Notes: a model not told the origin generated them from the sequence alone. 13,445 nt of DNA from JBAYNW01 sp041678605 (GCA_041678605.1 JBAYNW010000037.1:1-13445), one strand, 5' to 3'; numbered from the stretch's first letter, positions 6,926 to 13,222 are shown. Translations and numbers: made by a program.

Positions 6926-7276
6926 ATGACGAAAAAAGATGCTGAAGAAAGGCTTTTGAGCCATGCTTCACTTGATGAATTAATTAAGATAAAAATGGAG
7001 GAGGAATTAAAGGCCGAATTTAAAAAATCGAAAGAAAAGCCTGAAAAAAGTTTAATAACTGATATTGCGAAGGTTCCGACAGATTTAATTTTTAGCAAGC
7101 ATGCCGTTTACCGGATGTTCAACCGAATCAACAAAACAGAAACTTATCTGAACGGATTGCAAGCCGAAGCCATGCTCGGGCTGCAGACAGCTATAAGGGA
7201 GAAAATTAAAATCGGACAAATGGATGCGTTCTCGACCGACGATGCTTATGTGAAATTTGAAAAAATAGAATATTAG
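6926..7276 (+). CDS. Hypothetical phage protein, 116 residues
   Basis: I do not recognise this protein. It is charged and helical in its first half (KKDAEERLLSHASLDELIKIKMEEELKAE), then has a mixed region FSKHAVYRMFNRINKTETYLNG and ends AYVKFEKIEY. It has no membrane segment or cysteine. AGGAG (6913-6918) stands about 8 nt from the ATG, and the gene begins 16 nt after the small terminase stop, so the two are probably cotranscribed. The residues NRINKTETYLNGLQAEAML recall short phage proteins encoded next to terminase genes, but I infer no function. Confidence 0.7.
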   Translation: MTKKDAEERLLSHASLDELIKIKMEEELKAEFKKSKEKPEKSLITDIAKVPTDLIFSKHAVYRMFNRINKTETYLNGLQAEAMLGLQTAIREKIKIGQMDAFSTDDAYVKFEKIEY

Positions 7277-7283
7277 GGACATC

Positions 7284-7364
7284 ATGTTTGAAGTAATTTT
7301 ACCAAAAATTTTGTACATAACATTTACGGTTCTGACCATGATATTTCATCTTGTGCACCAATAG
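7284..7364 (+). CDS. Candidate 26-residue membrane peptide
   Basis: A short ORF 7 nt after the preceding stop, with AGGGA 5 nt from its ATG. It encodes a single hydrophobic stretch (VILPKILYITFTVLTMIFHLV) almost without charge. That fits a tiny membrane peptide of the kind phages use to modulate lysis. It is too short to prove, and AT-rich DNA produces hydrophobic ORFs by chance. It ends just before the region holding the convergent terminators. Confidence 0.35.
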   Translation: MFEVILPKILYITFTVLTMIFHLVHQ

Positions 7365-7384
7365 TGAGGGGCCTCAACTCCACA

Positions 7385-7402
7385 AAATGCCTCGCATTTT
7401 TC
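7385..7402 (+). terminator. Short hairpin with T-run, + strand
   Basis: AAAATGC pairs with GCATTTT around CTC, with a short U tract, about 20 nt after the 26-codon ORF. It may weakly end transcription before the inverted gene. Three of its bases form the whole loop, so it is only a weak candidate. Confidence 0.35.
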
Positions 7403-7419
7403 TTATTCTCTGTTTGTGC

Positions 7420-7444
7420 AAAAAAAAGCGGTCATCTGACCGCT
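7420..7444 (-). terminator. Rho-independent terminator of the inverted membrane-protein gene
   Basis: A perfect 8-bp stem, AGCGGTCA (7427-7434) with TGACCGCT (7437-7444), has a TC loop. Read on the - strand it is followed by eight T (the A-run 7420-7427). It lies 36 nt beyond the stop codon of the 7480-7944 gene and ends that gene's own transcript inside the phage cluster. Confidence 0.85.
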
Positions 7445-7479
7445 AGCCTTCACTTTTGCATAAATAAATTATCTATGTT

Positions 7480-7944
7480 TTAAAAACGTTGTTGAAATAT
7501 CAATGCCAAAACTTCGTTGGAAAACAATACGAAGAATAACAATAGTGCGAGCGTTGCCAGCACTTTTTGCATATCGGCAAACAAAAATTCTCTTTTGTTC
7601 TTTCTTAAGTCTTTAATTGCCAAAAATTCTTGCGTATAAGGTTGTACCGGAAGTTTTTTCTCGATTTCTTCTATAACTTTTGCCAATTTAACCTTTATCA
7701 AAAAGTTATAAGAATCTATATTAATCCACCAGAAAACACAAATAGCTATTCCTACAGTACTAAAAATAAGTATTGAGGACAACCCGAAGACAAAAGAGAA
7801 CTCCCTTGTCAGGAACATAGTCAAAACAAGACCCAAAACCAGAAACAGGTAAAACTTGTTAGTAGCAAAGCTTCTATCTACAAACTTTTCCTTTTGTTCA
7901 GTATAAACCTTGTATTGGCGAAAAATTATTTCATCAGAATCCAT
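7480..7944 (-). CDS. Three-helix membrane protein, RipA-like, moron candidate
   Basis: A 154-residue protein on the strand opposite to all surrounding phage genes. A charged N-terminus (EIIFRQYKVYTEQKEKFVDRS) is followed by hydrophobic helices at about 31-47, 52-75 and 128-150. A conserved-looking segment WWINIDSYNFLIKVKLAKVIEEIEKKLP (about 72-99) sits between them. The layout, with IDSYN, a K-V-I-E-E-IE-LP stretch and PYT, recalls the RipA family of octameric inner-membrane proteins and, more loosely, SLATT-type membrane effectors. The start ATG follows AAAGGATGG by 9 nt. The gene has its own sigma-70 promoter (7972-8000) and its own terminator (7420-7444), so it can be expressed when the phage genes are silent. 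A role in superinfection exclusion or defence is plausible but inferred. The family call is from memory of sequence pattern, at moderate confidence. Confidence 0.75.
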   Translation of the reverse strand: MDSDEIIFRQYKVYTEQKEKFVDRSFATNKFYLFLVLGLVLTMFLTREFSFVFGLSSILIFSTVGIAICVFWWINIDSYNFLIKVKLAKVIEEIEKKLPVQPYTQEFLAIKDLRKNKREFLFADMQKVLATLALLLFFVLFSNEVLALIFQQRF

Positions 7945-7971
7945 ACAAACACCATCCTTTCGTTTGAGATA

Positions 7972-8000
7972 ATTGTATAGGTATATTAAGAAAAAGTCAA
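7972..8000 (-). promoter_or_regulatory. Sigma-70 promoter of the inverted membrane-protein gene
   Basis: Read on the - strand: TTGACT (7995-8000), a 17-bp spacer, then TACAAT (7972-7977), preceded by TA. Both hexamers are one base off the consensus and the spacer is optimal. The start of transcription would be near 7965, about 20 nt before the ATG of the gene. It faces away from the GNAT gene starting at 8007. Confidence 0.8.
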
Positions 8001-8006
8001 GAGGTT

Positions 8007-8549
8007 ATGAACAAATTTATCAAAATAATAATAGACAGAAAAAGAAAAGAATTCAAAAATATTCAGTATTTACCGGATGTAATCCGCTTGTACGAGCGTT
8101 TTTCAAAATATTTGCATGACGATTATTTTCTTGAAACCCCCAAAAATCCGGTTGACGCCGTAATCGATTTGATTGAAAAAATAAGCCCTTTCTTTTGGGC
8201 GGTTATTGATAAAAAGAGCGGCAGATTTGCCGGATTCGGGTTTTTGGATAACTGGGTCGGAGCCGGAAATGACTTTCACTCGGCAGAAGTCACAACCTGC
8301 TTTTATCCGGCATTTTGGGGAAAATACACAAAAATTTGTGCCAAAAAATTTATTAAATACTGCTTTAAAAAATACAGGCTAAAAAAACTTAAAGCCTACG
8401 TTTTTCCGCAAAATTTAAAAGTAAGAGTACTTCTTAAGAAAGTAGGTTTCAAAAGAGAAGCTCTTCTGAAAGCAGAAACAATTAAGAACGGTGTGCTACA
8501 GGACATTGAGGTATATTCAATAATAAGAGGTGAAAAAAATGAAATTTGA
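8007..8549 (+). CDS. GNAT-family N-acetyltransferase (RimJ/RimL-like)
   Basis: A 180-residue protein. FFWAVIDKKSGRFAGFGFL forms the central strands, TTCFYPAFWGKYT is the strand and loop before the acetyl-CoA site, and a helix KICAKKFIKYCFKKY follows. Then come the strand KLKAYVFPQNLKVRVLLKKVGF and KREALLKAETIKNGVLQDIEVYSI, the classical C-terminal part in which N-x-x-V/S-x-x-LLkk-GF appears. It would move an acetyl group from acetyl-CoA to an amine, with unknown substrate. AAGAGG lies 2-3 nt before the ATG. It overlaps the portal gene by 11 nt. As an accessory gene between small terminase and portal it may modify a host target. Its start region abuts the divergent promoter of the membrane protein gene, so it lies at an insertion hot spot in the cluster. 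Confidence 0.8.
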   Translation: MNKFIKIIIDRKRKEFKNIQYLPDVIRLYERFSKYLHDDYFLETPKNPVDAVIDLIEKISPFFWAVIDKKSGRFAGFGFLDNWVGAGNDFHSAEVTTCFYPAFWGKYTKICAKKFIKYCFKKYRLKKLKAYVFPQNLKVRVLLKKVGFKREALLKAETIKNGVLQDIEVYSIIRGEKNEI

Positions 8550-10200
8550 AAAAACAAACGAAGATTTAACAACAACATTAGACGCAGATGAGGAATTACT
8601 GCTGGCTCAAAAAATTCCGCAAAAGTATGATGATTTAGAGGACGAAAGGAGTGAGCAGATTGAGGATATAAAAATTCTCAGAGATACGATTTACAACAAC
8701 CAGATACCGCAAATCAACGGCTGGGACTCAAAAATTGAACTTCCGGACATTTACGAACTTGCTCAAACTTTAAAATCTCATATCAGCGACAATCTGTATT
8801 CTCATCCGGACGCAATGTTTGATGTTTCAGGCTCTAATCCTCAGGCCCAATCATTTGCGAACAGACAAAAAGCAATGCTGGTGAACACTTTTGAGCAGAT
8901 GAAGCTTGAAGATGAACTGGAAAAAGTCGTTGACGGTATAGTCGAAACCGGGGAAAGCACACTCATTGTCGGATGGGAAACAAAAATTAAAACAACAAGA
9001 AGGGCACAAAGCGTCGAAGAACAATTAATTGCCCCGACAGAAGACGGTTTTGTGGTAGAAAGCAAGGTTATCTACGACAATCCGAAGGTTAAGCACATAA
9101 AATCGGAAGATTTTGTATTCGATAAAGCCAGACGTGATAATTGGGACGGATGCCCGAAAATATACAGAACTTACTCTGACATTGATGAATTGACTGCCAA
9201 CAAAGCCAATAACCTTTTGACACAAGAAAAAATCGAAAAACTGAAAGGAGTGGTGGCAAACAAATTTAGGAAAGAGACAGACAAATCCGTTGATGACAAG
9301 AGGGTTGAAGTATTGGAGTACTGGGGAGATATTGAGCTAAGCGATGGGGAAATTCTTAAAAACTGGTTAATTGTCGTAGCGGGACGCCGCGAAATAATCC
9401 GTTTTGAGGCAAATCCTTTTATCCTCAACCCTTTTATTCAGGCAAATATCATCGAAAGCCCGAAAACAGGCAGAGGAATTTCTCCGCTTCGTGTGGCTTT
9501 AATCTTAAACAACATATCTTCGACCATTTTAAATAAACAGATTGACGCACTTGCCCTGATGATGAATCCGCCGTATTTAGCCCCGAAAGGCTGTTTCAAA
9601 GGCGAGCAGATTGTTAAGCCCGGCAAAATTATTGAATATGATTCAGCATTAATGCCTACTCCTCCTACCGCTTTGAACTTTGATAAGGCAATGCAGGGAT
9701 GGGAGTTTTTGACGTATTTTAAATCAACGATAGAAAGTGCCACAGGAATTTTTAACAACATGTCGGGAAATCTTCAGTCGGAACAAAGAACCGCAACAGA
9801 GTTAAATTACTCGGTAAGCGGACAGGCCACAAGGTTGAATATGCTGCTTGATGCGGTTAACAGAAAAGTAATTATCCCTATGGTTGAGAAAACCGCCGAA
9901 CTTATTTCCAACTTTAAAATAGGACGTGAAATGATAAGTATAAATGACCATGGACGGACCGTGTTTATTGAAATTGACGACGGAATTAGAAACGGCAATT
10001 ATGTTTACCGCTACGGCGACAGAAAAGCCACTCTGGATAGAAAATTGAAAACAAAGGAACTTTTCGATGTCGTAAAATCCTTCGCCGAGGTTCCCGCCGT
10101 TGCCCAGCAAGTCAATTGGCTGGAATGTTTCAAGTACGCACTTGAGCAGTATGGGATTGAAAATGCCAATAATTTTTTGATTGGCGGCAGTAATAATTAG
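8539..10200 (+). CDS. Portal protein (podovirus, P22 gp1-like)
   Basis: A 553-residue protein. ATG 8539 is preferred to GTG 8530 because AGAGGTG (8525-8531) lies 7 nt before the ATG. The line DERSEQIEDIKILRDTIY, then WDSKIELPDIYELAQTLKSHISDNLYSHPDAMFDV, forms the clip- and wing-type start seen in large portals. The stem and crown follow, with GRGISPLRVALILNNISSTILNKQIDALALMMNPPYL (about 310-347) and the long helix ATELNYSVSGQATRLNMLLDAVNRKVIIPMVEKTAEL. Twelve copies would form the DNA gate at one capsid vertex, binding the terminase during packaging and the adaptor afterwards. It overlaps the GNAT gene by 11 nt. The large terminase gene follows, its ribosome binding site at the end of this gene. 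Length is within the 500-750 range of podovirus portals. Confidence 0.88.
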   Translation: MKFEKTNEDLTTTLDADEELLLAQKIPQKYDDLEDERSEQIEDIKILRDTIYNNQIPQINGWDSKIELPDIYELAQTLKSHISDNLYSHPDAMFDVSGSNPQAQSFANRQKAMLVNTFEQMKLEDELEKVVDGIVETGESTLIVGWETKIKTTRRAQSVEEQLIAPTEDGFVVESKVIYDNPKVKHIKSEDFVFDKARRDNWDGCPKIYRTYSDIDELTANKANNLLTQEKIEKLKGVVANKFRKETDKSVDDKRVEVLEYWGDIELSDGEILKNWLIVVAGRREIIRFEANPFILNPFIQANIIESPKTGRGISPLRVALILNNISSTILNKQIDALALMMNPPYLAPKGCFKGEQIVKPGKIIEYDSALMPTPPTALNFDKAMQGWEFLTYFKSTIESATGIFNNMSGNLQSEQRTATELNYSVSGQATRLNMLLDAVNRKVIIPMVEKTAELISNFKIGREMISINDHGRTVFIEIDDGIRNGNYVYRYGDRKATLDRKLKTKELFDVVKSFAEVPAVAQQVNWLECFKYALEQYGIENANNFLIGGSNN

Positions 10201-10212
10201 CCGGAGGTTTTA

Positions 10213-10282
10213 GTGAAACGTGAGACGTTGGACGTGAGAGGGTTTTTCTTCTCACTTCTCACCTCTCACTTCTCACGTTTTA
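10213..10282. repeat. 70-bp palindromic repeat insertion in front of terL (E5)
   Basis: AAACGTGAGA (10216-10225) pairs with TCTCACGTTT (10271-10280), and GTGAGAGG (10234-10241) pairs with CCTCTCAC (10262-10269). The right side consists of four heptamers of the TTCTCAC type (10250-10277). The 6-bp sequence GTTTTA flanks it directly (10207-10212 and 10277-10282), like a target-site duplication. Without the element the region reads GGAGG, 7 nt, ATG, an ideal ribosome binding site. Present, it pushes that ATG 70 bp away and creates a GTG start. Confidence 0.8.
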
Positions 10283-11577
10283 TTATGGAGTACAATTTAT
10301 TAAAAGCACAGCGGGAGTTTTTGGAAATTCCGCATGAATACAGTTTGGACGTTGCGGTTTATCAAGGCGGATTTGGTTCGGGAAAAACTTTTGCAGGAGC
10401 TCTCCTCGGAATTTTGTTATGCATGAAATTCCCCGGAATTCGCGGACTTGTCGGGGCTCAAACTTACACTCTGGTGAGAGATACCACGCTTCAGACATAT
10501 TTTGAACATCTTGACAATTTGGGATTTAAGGACGGAAAAGACTACGATTGGTCTGCATCACTGCAGAAATTAATGTTTAAAAACGGGTCTGAAATTCTCT
10601 TCAGACATTTTGATGAACCGAATAAGCTTAAATCCCTGAATTTAGGCTTTGTAGAGATTGAAGAAATGTCAGACATTCCGTTTTCGACTTTCAAAATGCT
10701 TTTGGGCCGAATGAGGCAGAGTGTAAAAAAAGTCTGGAAAGATTTCACTTACAGAATTTTCGGACACACAAACCCCGAATTTCAGCGTGGCTGGGTCTAT
10801 AAAACCTTCATAGAAGATTATAAACCTAATTATCGACTGATTTCAGCCCCAACTACAGAGAATATTTACCTTCCCGACGGGTTTTGCGACGAACTAAAGA
10901 AACTTTATGATGAAGAATATTACAGAATTTTTGTACTTGCACAAAACGGCGAATATGATAAAGGGCTTATAATAAAGGATTTTACGCACGAAAATATTGA
11001 GGAAATTAAATACCAGTCGGATATGGATTTGCATATTACCTGTGACTTTAACGTCGACCCGATGGCGTGGATTTTGGCACACAGAACCGAGGACAAGGTT
11101 TTCTTTTTTGATGAAATTGTCATGGAAAACACAACCACCGCAAAGGCCTGTGACGAGTTTTGTTACAGGTACCCGAAACACAAAGGCAAAATTATTATAA
11201 ACGGTGACGCTTCAGGCGACAATAGAAGCTGTACGAGCGAATTTACCAATTACGTGATAATAAAGAAAAAACTTGAACGGTTTGGCTATGAAGATGTTGA
11301 GGTTCGCATTAAAGCCTTTAACCCGCCGATAAAAAACAGGATTATGGCGTTCAATTCGAAAGTCCGCTCGGCTGACGGGGAAGTTAAACTTTTTATTGAC
11401 AAAAAGTGCGAAAAACTTCTTTATAACATTTATAACTTGAGGTACAAAGAAGGTTCATCCAGAATTGACCTGCCGTCTTACACGCAGATAAAACAGGCTA
11501 AAGAACTGAAATTTTTGGGACATCCGATGGATGCGGCATCATATCTGGTTGAATTTTACTGGCCGATAAGCATTTGA
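10213..11577 (+). CDS. Terminase large subunit (ATPase-nuclease)
   Basis: The motor that cuts concatemeric DNA and drives it into the capsid. In 454-residue numbering, Walker A GGFGSGKT is at 52-59, and Walker B VEIEE at about 147-151 ends in the catalytic glutamate. The RNase H-type nuclease carries CDFNVD (D278), GDASG (D332) and HPMDAAS (D440), all acidic residues present. Two starts compete. GTG 10213 follows GGAGG at 5 nt but adds 24 residues translated from a repeat element. ATG 10285 gives the normal-looking N-terminus MEYNLLKAQREFL (430 residues) but has no adjacent ribosome binding site. I give the GTG because of the spacing, while suspecting that the ancestral start was the ATG. A hairpin across the repeat could also bring the site near the ATG. 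It follows the portal by 12 nt. Confidence 0.92.
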   Translation: MKRETLDVRGFFFSLLTSHFSRFIMEYNLLKAQREFLEIPHEYSLDVAVYQGGFGSGKTFAGALLGILLCMKFPGIRGLVGAQTYTLVRDTTLQTYFEHLDNLGFKDGKDYDWSASLQKLMFKNGSEILFRHFDEPNKLKSLNLGFVEIEEMSDIPFSTFKMLLGRMRQSVKKVWKDFTYRIFGHTNPEFQRGWVYKTFIEDYKPNYRLISAPTTENIYLPDGFCDELKKLYDEEYYRIFVLAQNGEYDKGLIIKDFTHENIEEIKYQSDMDLHITCDFNVDPMAWILAHRTEDKVFFFDEIVMENTTTAKACDEFCYRYPKHKGKIIINGDASGDNRSCTSEFTNYVIIKKKLERFGYEDVEVRIKAFNPPIKNRIMAFNSKVRSADGEVKLFIDKKCEKLLYNIYNLRYKEGSSRIDLPSYTQIKQAKELKFLGHPMDAASYLVEFYWPISI

Positions 11578-11586
11578 GAGGAACAA

Positions 11587-11817
11587 ATGAATAATTTACT
11601 GCACTACTCCCCGATATTAATAGCTGTTATGGTTTTTTTAATTCAACAGAGAATTATTGTCACTCCCGAGCAGCTTGAAAAAAAGCACAGGGAGATACTG
11701 AACGACGCCGAGGACAGGTTCGCAACACTCAGCAGCGTCCGTGACTTAAAAGAACAATTCACTGATATGAAAGAAAAAATTGATAAAATTTATGATTGTA
11801 TCATTGCGGTGAAATAA
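11587..11817 (+). CDS. Membrane-anchored coiled-coil phage protein
   Basis: A 76-residue protein with one N-terminal hydrophobic helix (about 6-23, SPILIAVMVFLIQQRIIV) followed by a charged, heptad-like region with EQLEKKHREIL and LKEQFTDMKEKIDKIYDCI. GAGGAAC stands 2-3 nt before the ATG, 9 nt after the terminase stop. The topology (short outside, one helix, coiled coil inside or in the periplasm) resembles spanins of the Rz type or the small membrane proteins next to holins. It could also be a structural protein. No holin with two helices is seen beside it. I do not recognise the family, so no name is given. Confidence 0.65.
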   Translation: MNNLLHYSPILIAVMVFLIQQRIIVTPEQLEKKHREILNDAEDRFATLSSVRDLKEQFTDMKEKIDKIYDCIIAVK

Positions 11818-11883
11818 ATGGCAAGCAGGCCAGATTTTCAGCCCAACAAAATAATGCTGGGGTTGAAAGGTTTAAGGGCTTAA
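11818..11883 (+). pseudogene. Truncated ORF, 21 codons, broken by repeat element E6
   Basis: ATG 11818 follows the previous stop directly. The ORF begins MASRPDFQPNKIML, which looks like the start of a real phage protein, and then runs into the octamer array and stops at 11881-11883. I read it as the 5' end of the next gene of the cluster, whose remainder has been lost. The loss would have removed the following tail or ejection genes. It could instead be a chance ORF. Confidence 0.45.
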
Positions 11884-11966
11884 TGGCTGAAAGGTCGAAT
11901 GGTCGAATGGTCGAACGGTTCAATTACCAATTTCCAATTACCAATTTCCTTTTCCCGTTTCCCTCT
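11861..11966. repeat. Octamer plus heptamer repeat element at the phage-host junction (E6)
   Basis: Eight octamers of the type GGTCGAAT run in strict phase from 11861 to 11924 (consensus GGYYKAAN). Six heptamers of the type TTCCAAT and TTTCCC follow (11925-11966). So one arm has period 8 and the other period 7, as in E3. It lies between the truncated phage ORF and the end of speE, and marks the right border of phage-like sequence. No T-run makes it a convincing terminator. Confidence 0.85.
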
Positions 11967-11988
11967 TATTGTGCAAGAGTTGCCGTCT

Positions 11989-12828
11989 TTATAATAAATT
12001 CTTCAAAAAATTCGGCAGGGCAAAGCGTGCAAGGTGATATTCCCTGTTGTAAATTTTACAGGTTTTAGTGATTTCTCCGCAGCGTCTTTCGTCAATGTAA
12101 GAAAGCGGTTCAACACTCTCAGAGCAAAATGCCCATGCCCAGTACCCGCCCGGATAAGTCGGGATTGGAGAAGTGAAAGTCGAAGTTGTCGGGAACACTT
12201 TTTTAAGTAAATTATACATTTTTTTGATTTCTTCCTTGTTCACGACAGGCGATTCCGATTGTGCACAGACAATCCCGCCTTTTTTTAGTGATTTTTTGAC
12301 GTTTGTGTAAAACTCTTCCGTAAAAAGCCCTTCGCCCGGCCCCATCGGATCGGTTGAGTCAATCAAGATAATATCAAATTCGTTTTCTTTATTTTTTATA
12401 TATTCAATCGCATCTTCAACCAAAATTTCAACCCGTGGGTCACCCAGTTTGCCTGCAATTGCCGGCAAATATTTTTTGCATGCGTCGATTACCATCGCGT
12501 CAATTTCGCAAAGCACAACCTTCTCAACGGTGTCGTGTTTAAGCACTTCTTTGACAGTTCCGCCGTCACCGCCGCCTATTACAAGAACAGTTTTCGGGCA
12601 TCTGTGGTTCATCATGGGAATGTGTGAAATCATTTCGTGGTAAAAATATTCATCTCCCTCGGTTGTCATCATCAGCCCGTCCAGCGTCAAAATTTTTCCC
12701 AGAGTGGAGTCTGTGTCTATAATTTCGACTTTCTGAAACTCAGACTGTTTTGAGAATAAAACCTCTTTAACCCTTATCGCAACTCCAAAACCTGCGGGTG
12801 TAATTTCTTTGTAAAATTGTTCATTCAT
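11989..12828 (-). CDS. speE: Spermidine synthase
   Basis: Transfers the aminopropyl group of decarboxylated S-adenosylmethionine to putrescine, yielding spermidine and methylthioadenosine, in the cytoplasm. The 279-residue length is typical. The N-terminal beta domain is followed by MMTTEGDEYFYHEMISHIP (Y63-H64-E65 substrate loop). VLVIGGGDGG (81-90) is the nucleotide-binding loop, and E108 in LCEID and the LGDPRVEILVEDA segment bind the cofactor. IDSTDPMGPGEGLF carries the catalytic D157 and the D160 of the active-site gatekeeper loop. The C-terminal YPGGYWAWAF segment is complete. GGAG stands 7 nt from the ATG (AAAGGAGAAAAAATG on the - strand). It lies 47 nt behind the HIT gene, so both are likely cotranscribed. 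It ends close to repeat E6. A host housekeeping gene with no sign of phage origin. Confidence 0.95.
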   Translation of the reverse strand: MNEQFYKEITPAGFGVAIRVKEVLFSKQSEFQKVEIIDTDSTLGKILTLDGLMMTTEGDEYFYHEMISHIPMMNHRCPKTVLVIGGGDGGTVKEVLKHDTVEKVVLCEIDAMVIDACKKYLPAIAGKLGDPRVEILVEDAIEYIKNKENEFDIILIDSTDPMGPGEGLFTEEFYTNVKKSLKKGGIVCAQSESPVVNKEEIKKMYNLLKKVFPTTSTFTSPIPTYPGGYWAWAFCSESVEPLSYIDERRCGEITKTCKIYNREYHLARFALPNFLKNLL

Positions 12829-12843
12829 TTTTTCTCCTTTAAC

Positions 12844-12863
12844 GGCGGAATAGCAATTCCGCC
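12844..12863 (-). promoter_or_regulatory. Stem-loop between the HIT gene and speE
   Basis: GGCGGAAT and ATTCCGCC form an 8-bp perfect stem with a 4-nt loop. It sits 12 nt after the HIT stop and about 4 nt before the speE ribosome binding site. On the - strand no T-run follows (GTTAAAGGAG), so it is not a classical terminator. It may set transcript processing, stability or relative translation of speE, or partially terminate. Confidence 0.55.
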
Positions 12864-12875
12864 CTGTACTGTTTT

Positions 12876-13190
12876 TTATAATGTATTAGACAAAATATGG
12901 AAATGAAGATGGAAAATAACCTGTCCTTCTTCGCTTCCTGTGTTTACATGCAATCTGTAAGCCTTAAGTCCGAGTTTTTTAACAACCTCTTTTATGCCTT
13001 TAAAAATTTCCGACATAAGTTTTTCATCTTCAAGCTCGTTGAAGGAATCCACATGAACCTTTGGGATAACCAGAACATGCACTTTCGCCTTCGGGTGCAA
13101 ATCGTTTATCGCAATTACATAATCATTCTCATAAACCTTTTTAGACGGGATTTCTCCGCTAATAATTTTACAAAAAATACAATCGGTCAT
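12876..13190 (-). CDS. HIT-family nucleotide hydrolase (HinT-like)
   Basis: Histidine-triad hydrolases split adenosine phosphoramidates and related nucleotides with a histidine nucleophile. The signature HLHFHIL (95-101 in 105-residue numbering) gives the H-x-H-x-H triad and follows GQVIF. The N-terminal CIFCKI (5-10) is the usual zinc knuckle start, and KVHVLVIPKVHVDSFNEL the conserved beta strand with its histidine. At 104-105 residues it is slightly short at its C-terminus. I use the second ATG (13190) because GAGGA lies 6 nt from it; the first, 13193, would leave 3. It is the first gene of the likely HIT-speE operon, with a promoter at 13223-13231. Host housekeeping gene; exact substrate unknown. 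Confidence 0.93.
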   Translation of the reverse strand: MTDCIFCKIISGEIPSKKVYENDYVIAINDLHPKAKVHVLVIPKVHVDSFNELEDEKLMSEIFKGIKEVVKKLGLKAYRLHVNTGSEEGQVIFHLHFHILSNTL

Positions 13191-13222
13191 CATAAATCCT
13201 CACAAAGTGTAAAGCCCAGATA

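Noticed and set aside
8841..10110. Several - strand ORFs of 60-110 codons opposite the portal gene
   Set aside because: They are antisense to a well-supported gene, serine- and phenylalanine-rich as expected of complement frames, and lack domains or ribosome binding sites.
11940..11990. Bidirectional terminator between phage genes and speE
   Set aside because: CTCTT and AAGAG could form a 5-bp hairpin at about 11962-11978 but no T-run follows on either strand.
300..12000. Prophage attachment sites as direct repeats at both ends of the phage genes
   Set aside because: Apart from the low-complexity octamer elements I found no matching direct repeat, and no integrase or tRNA gene is present.
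11796..12068. 90-codon ORF overlapping the end of the coiled-coil gene and the end of speE
   Set aside because: It runs through the octamer/heptamer element and then antisense to speE; composition follows the repeats and no ribosome binding site suggests a real start.
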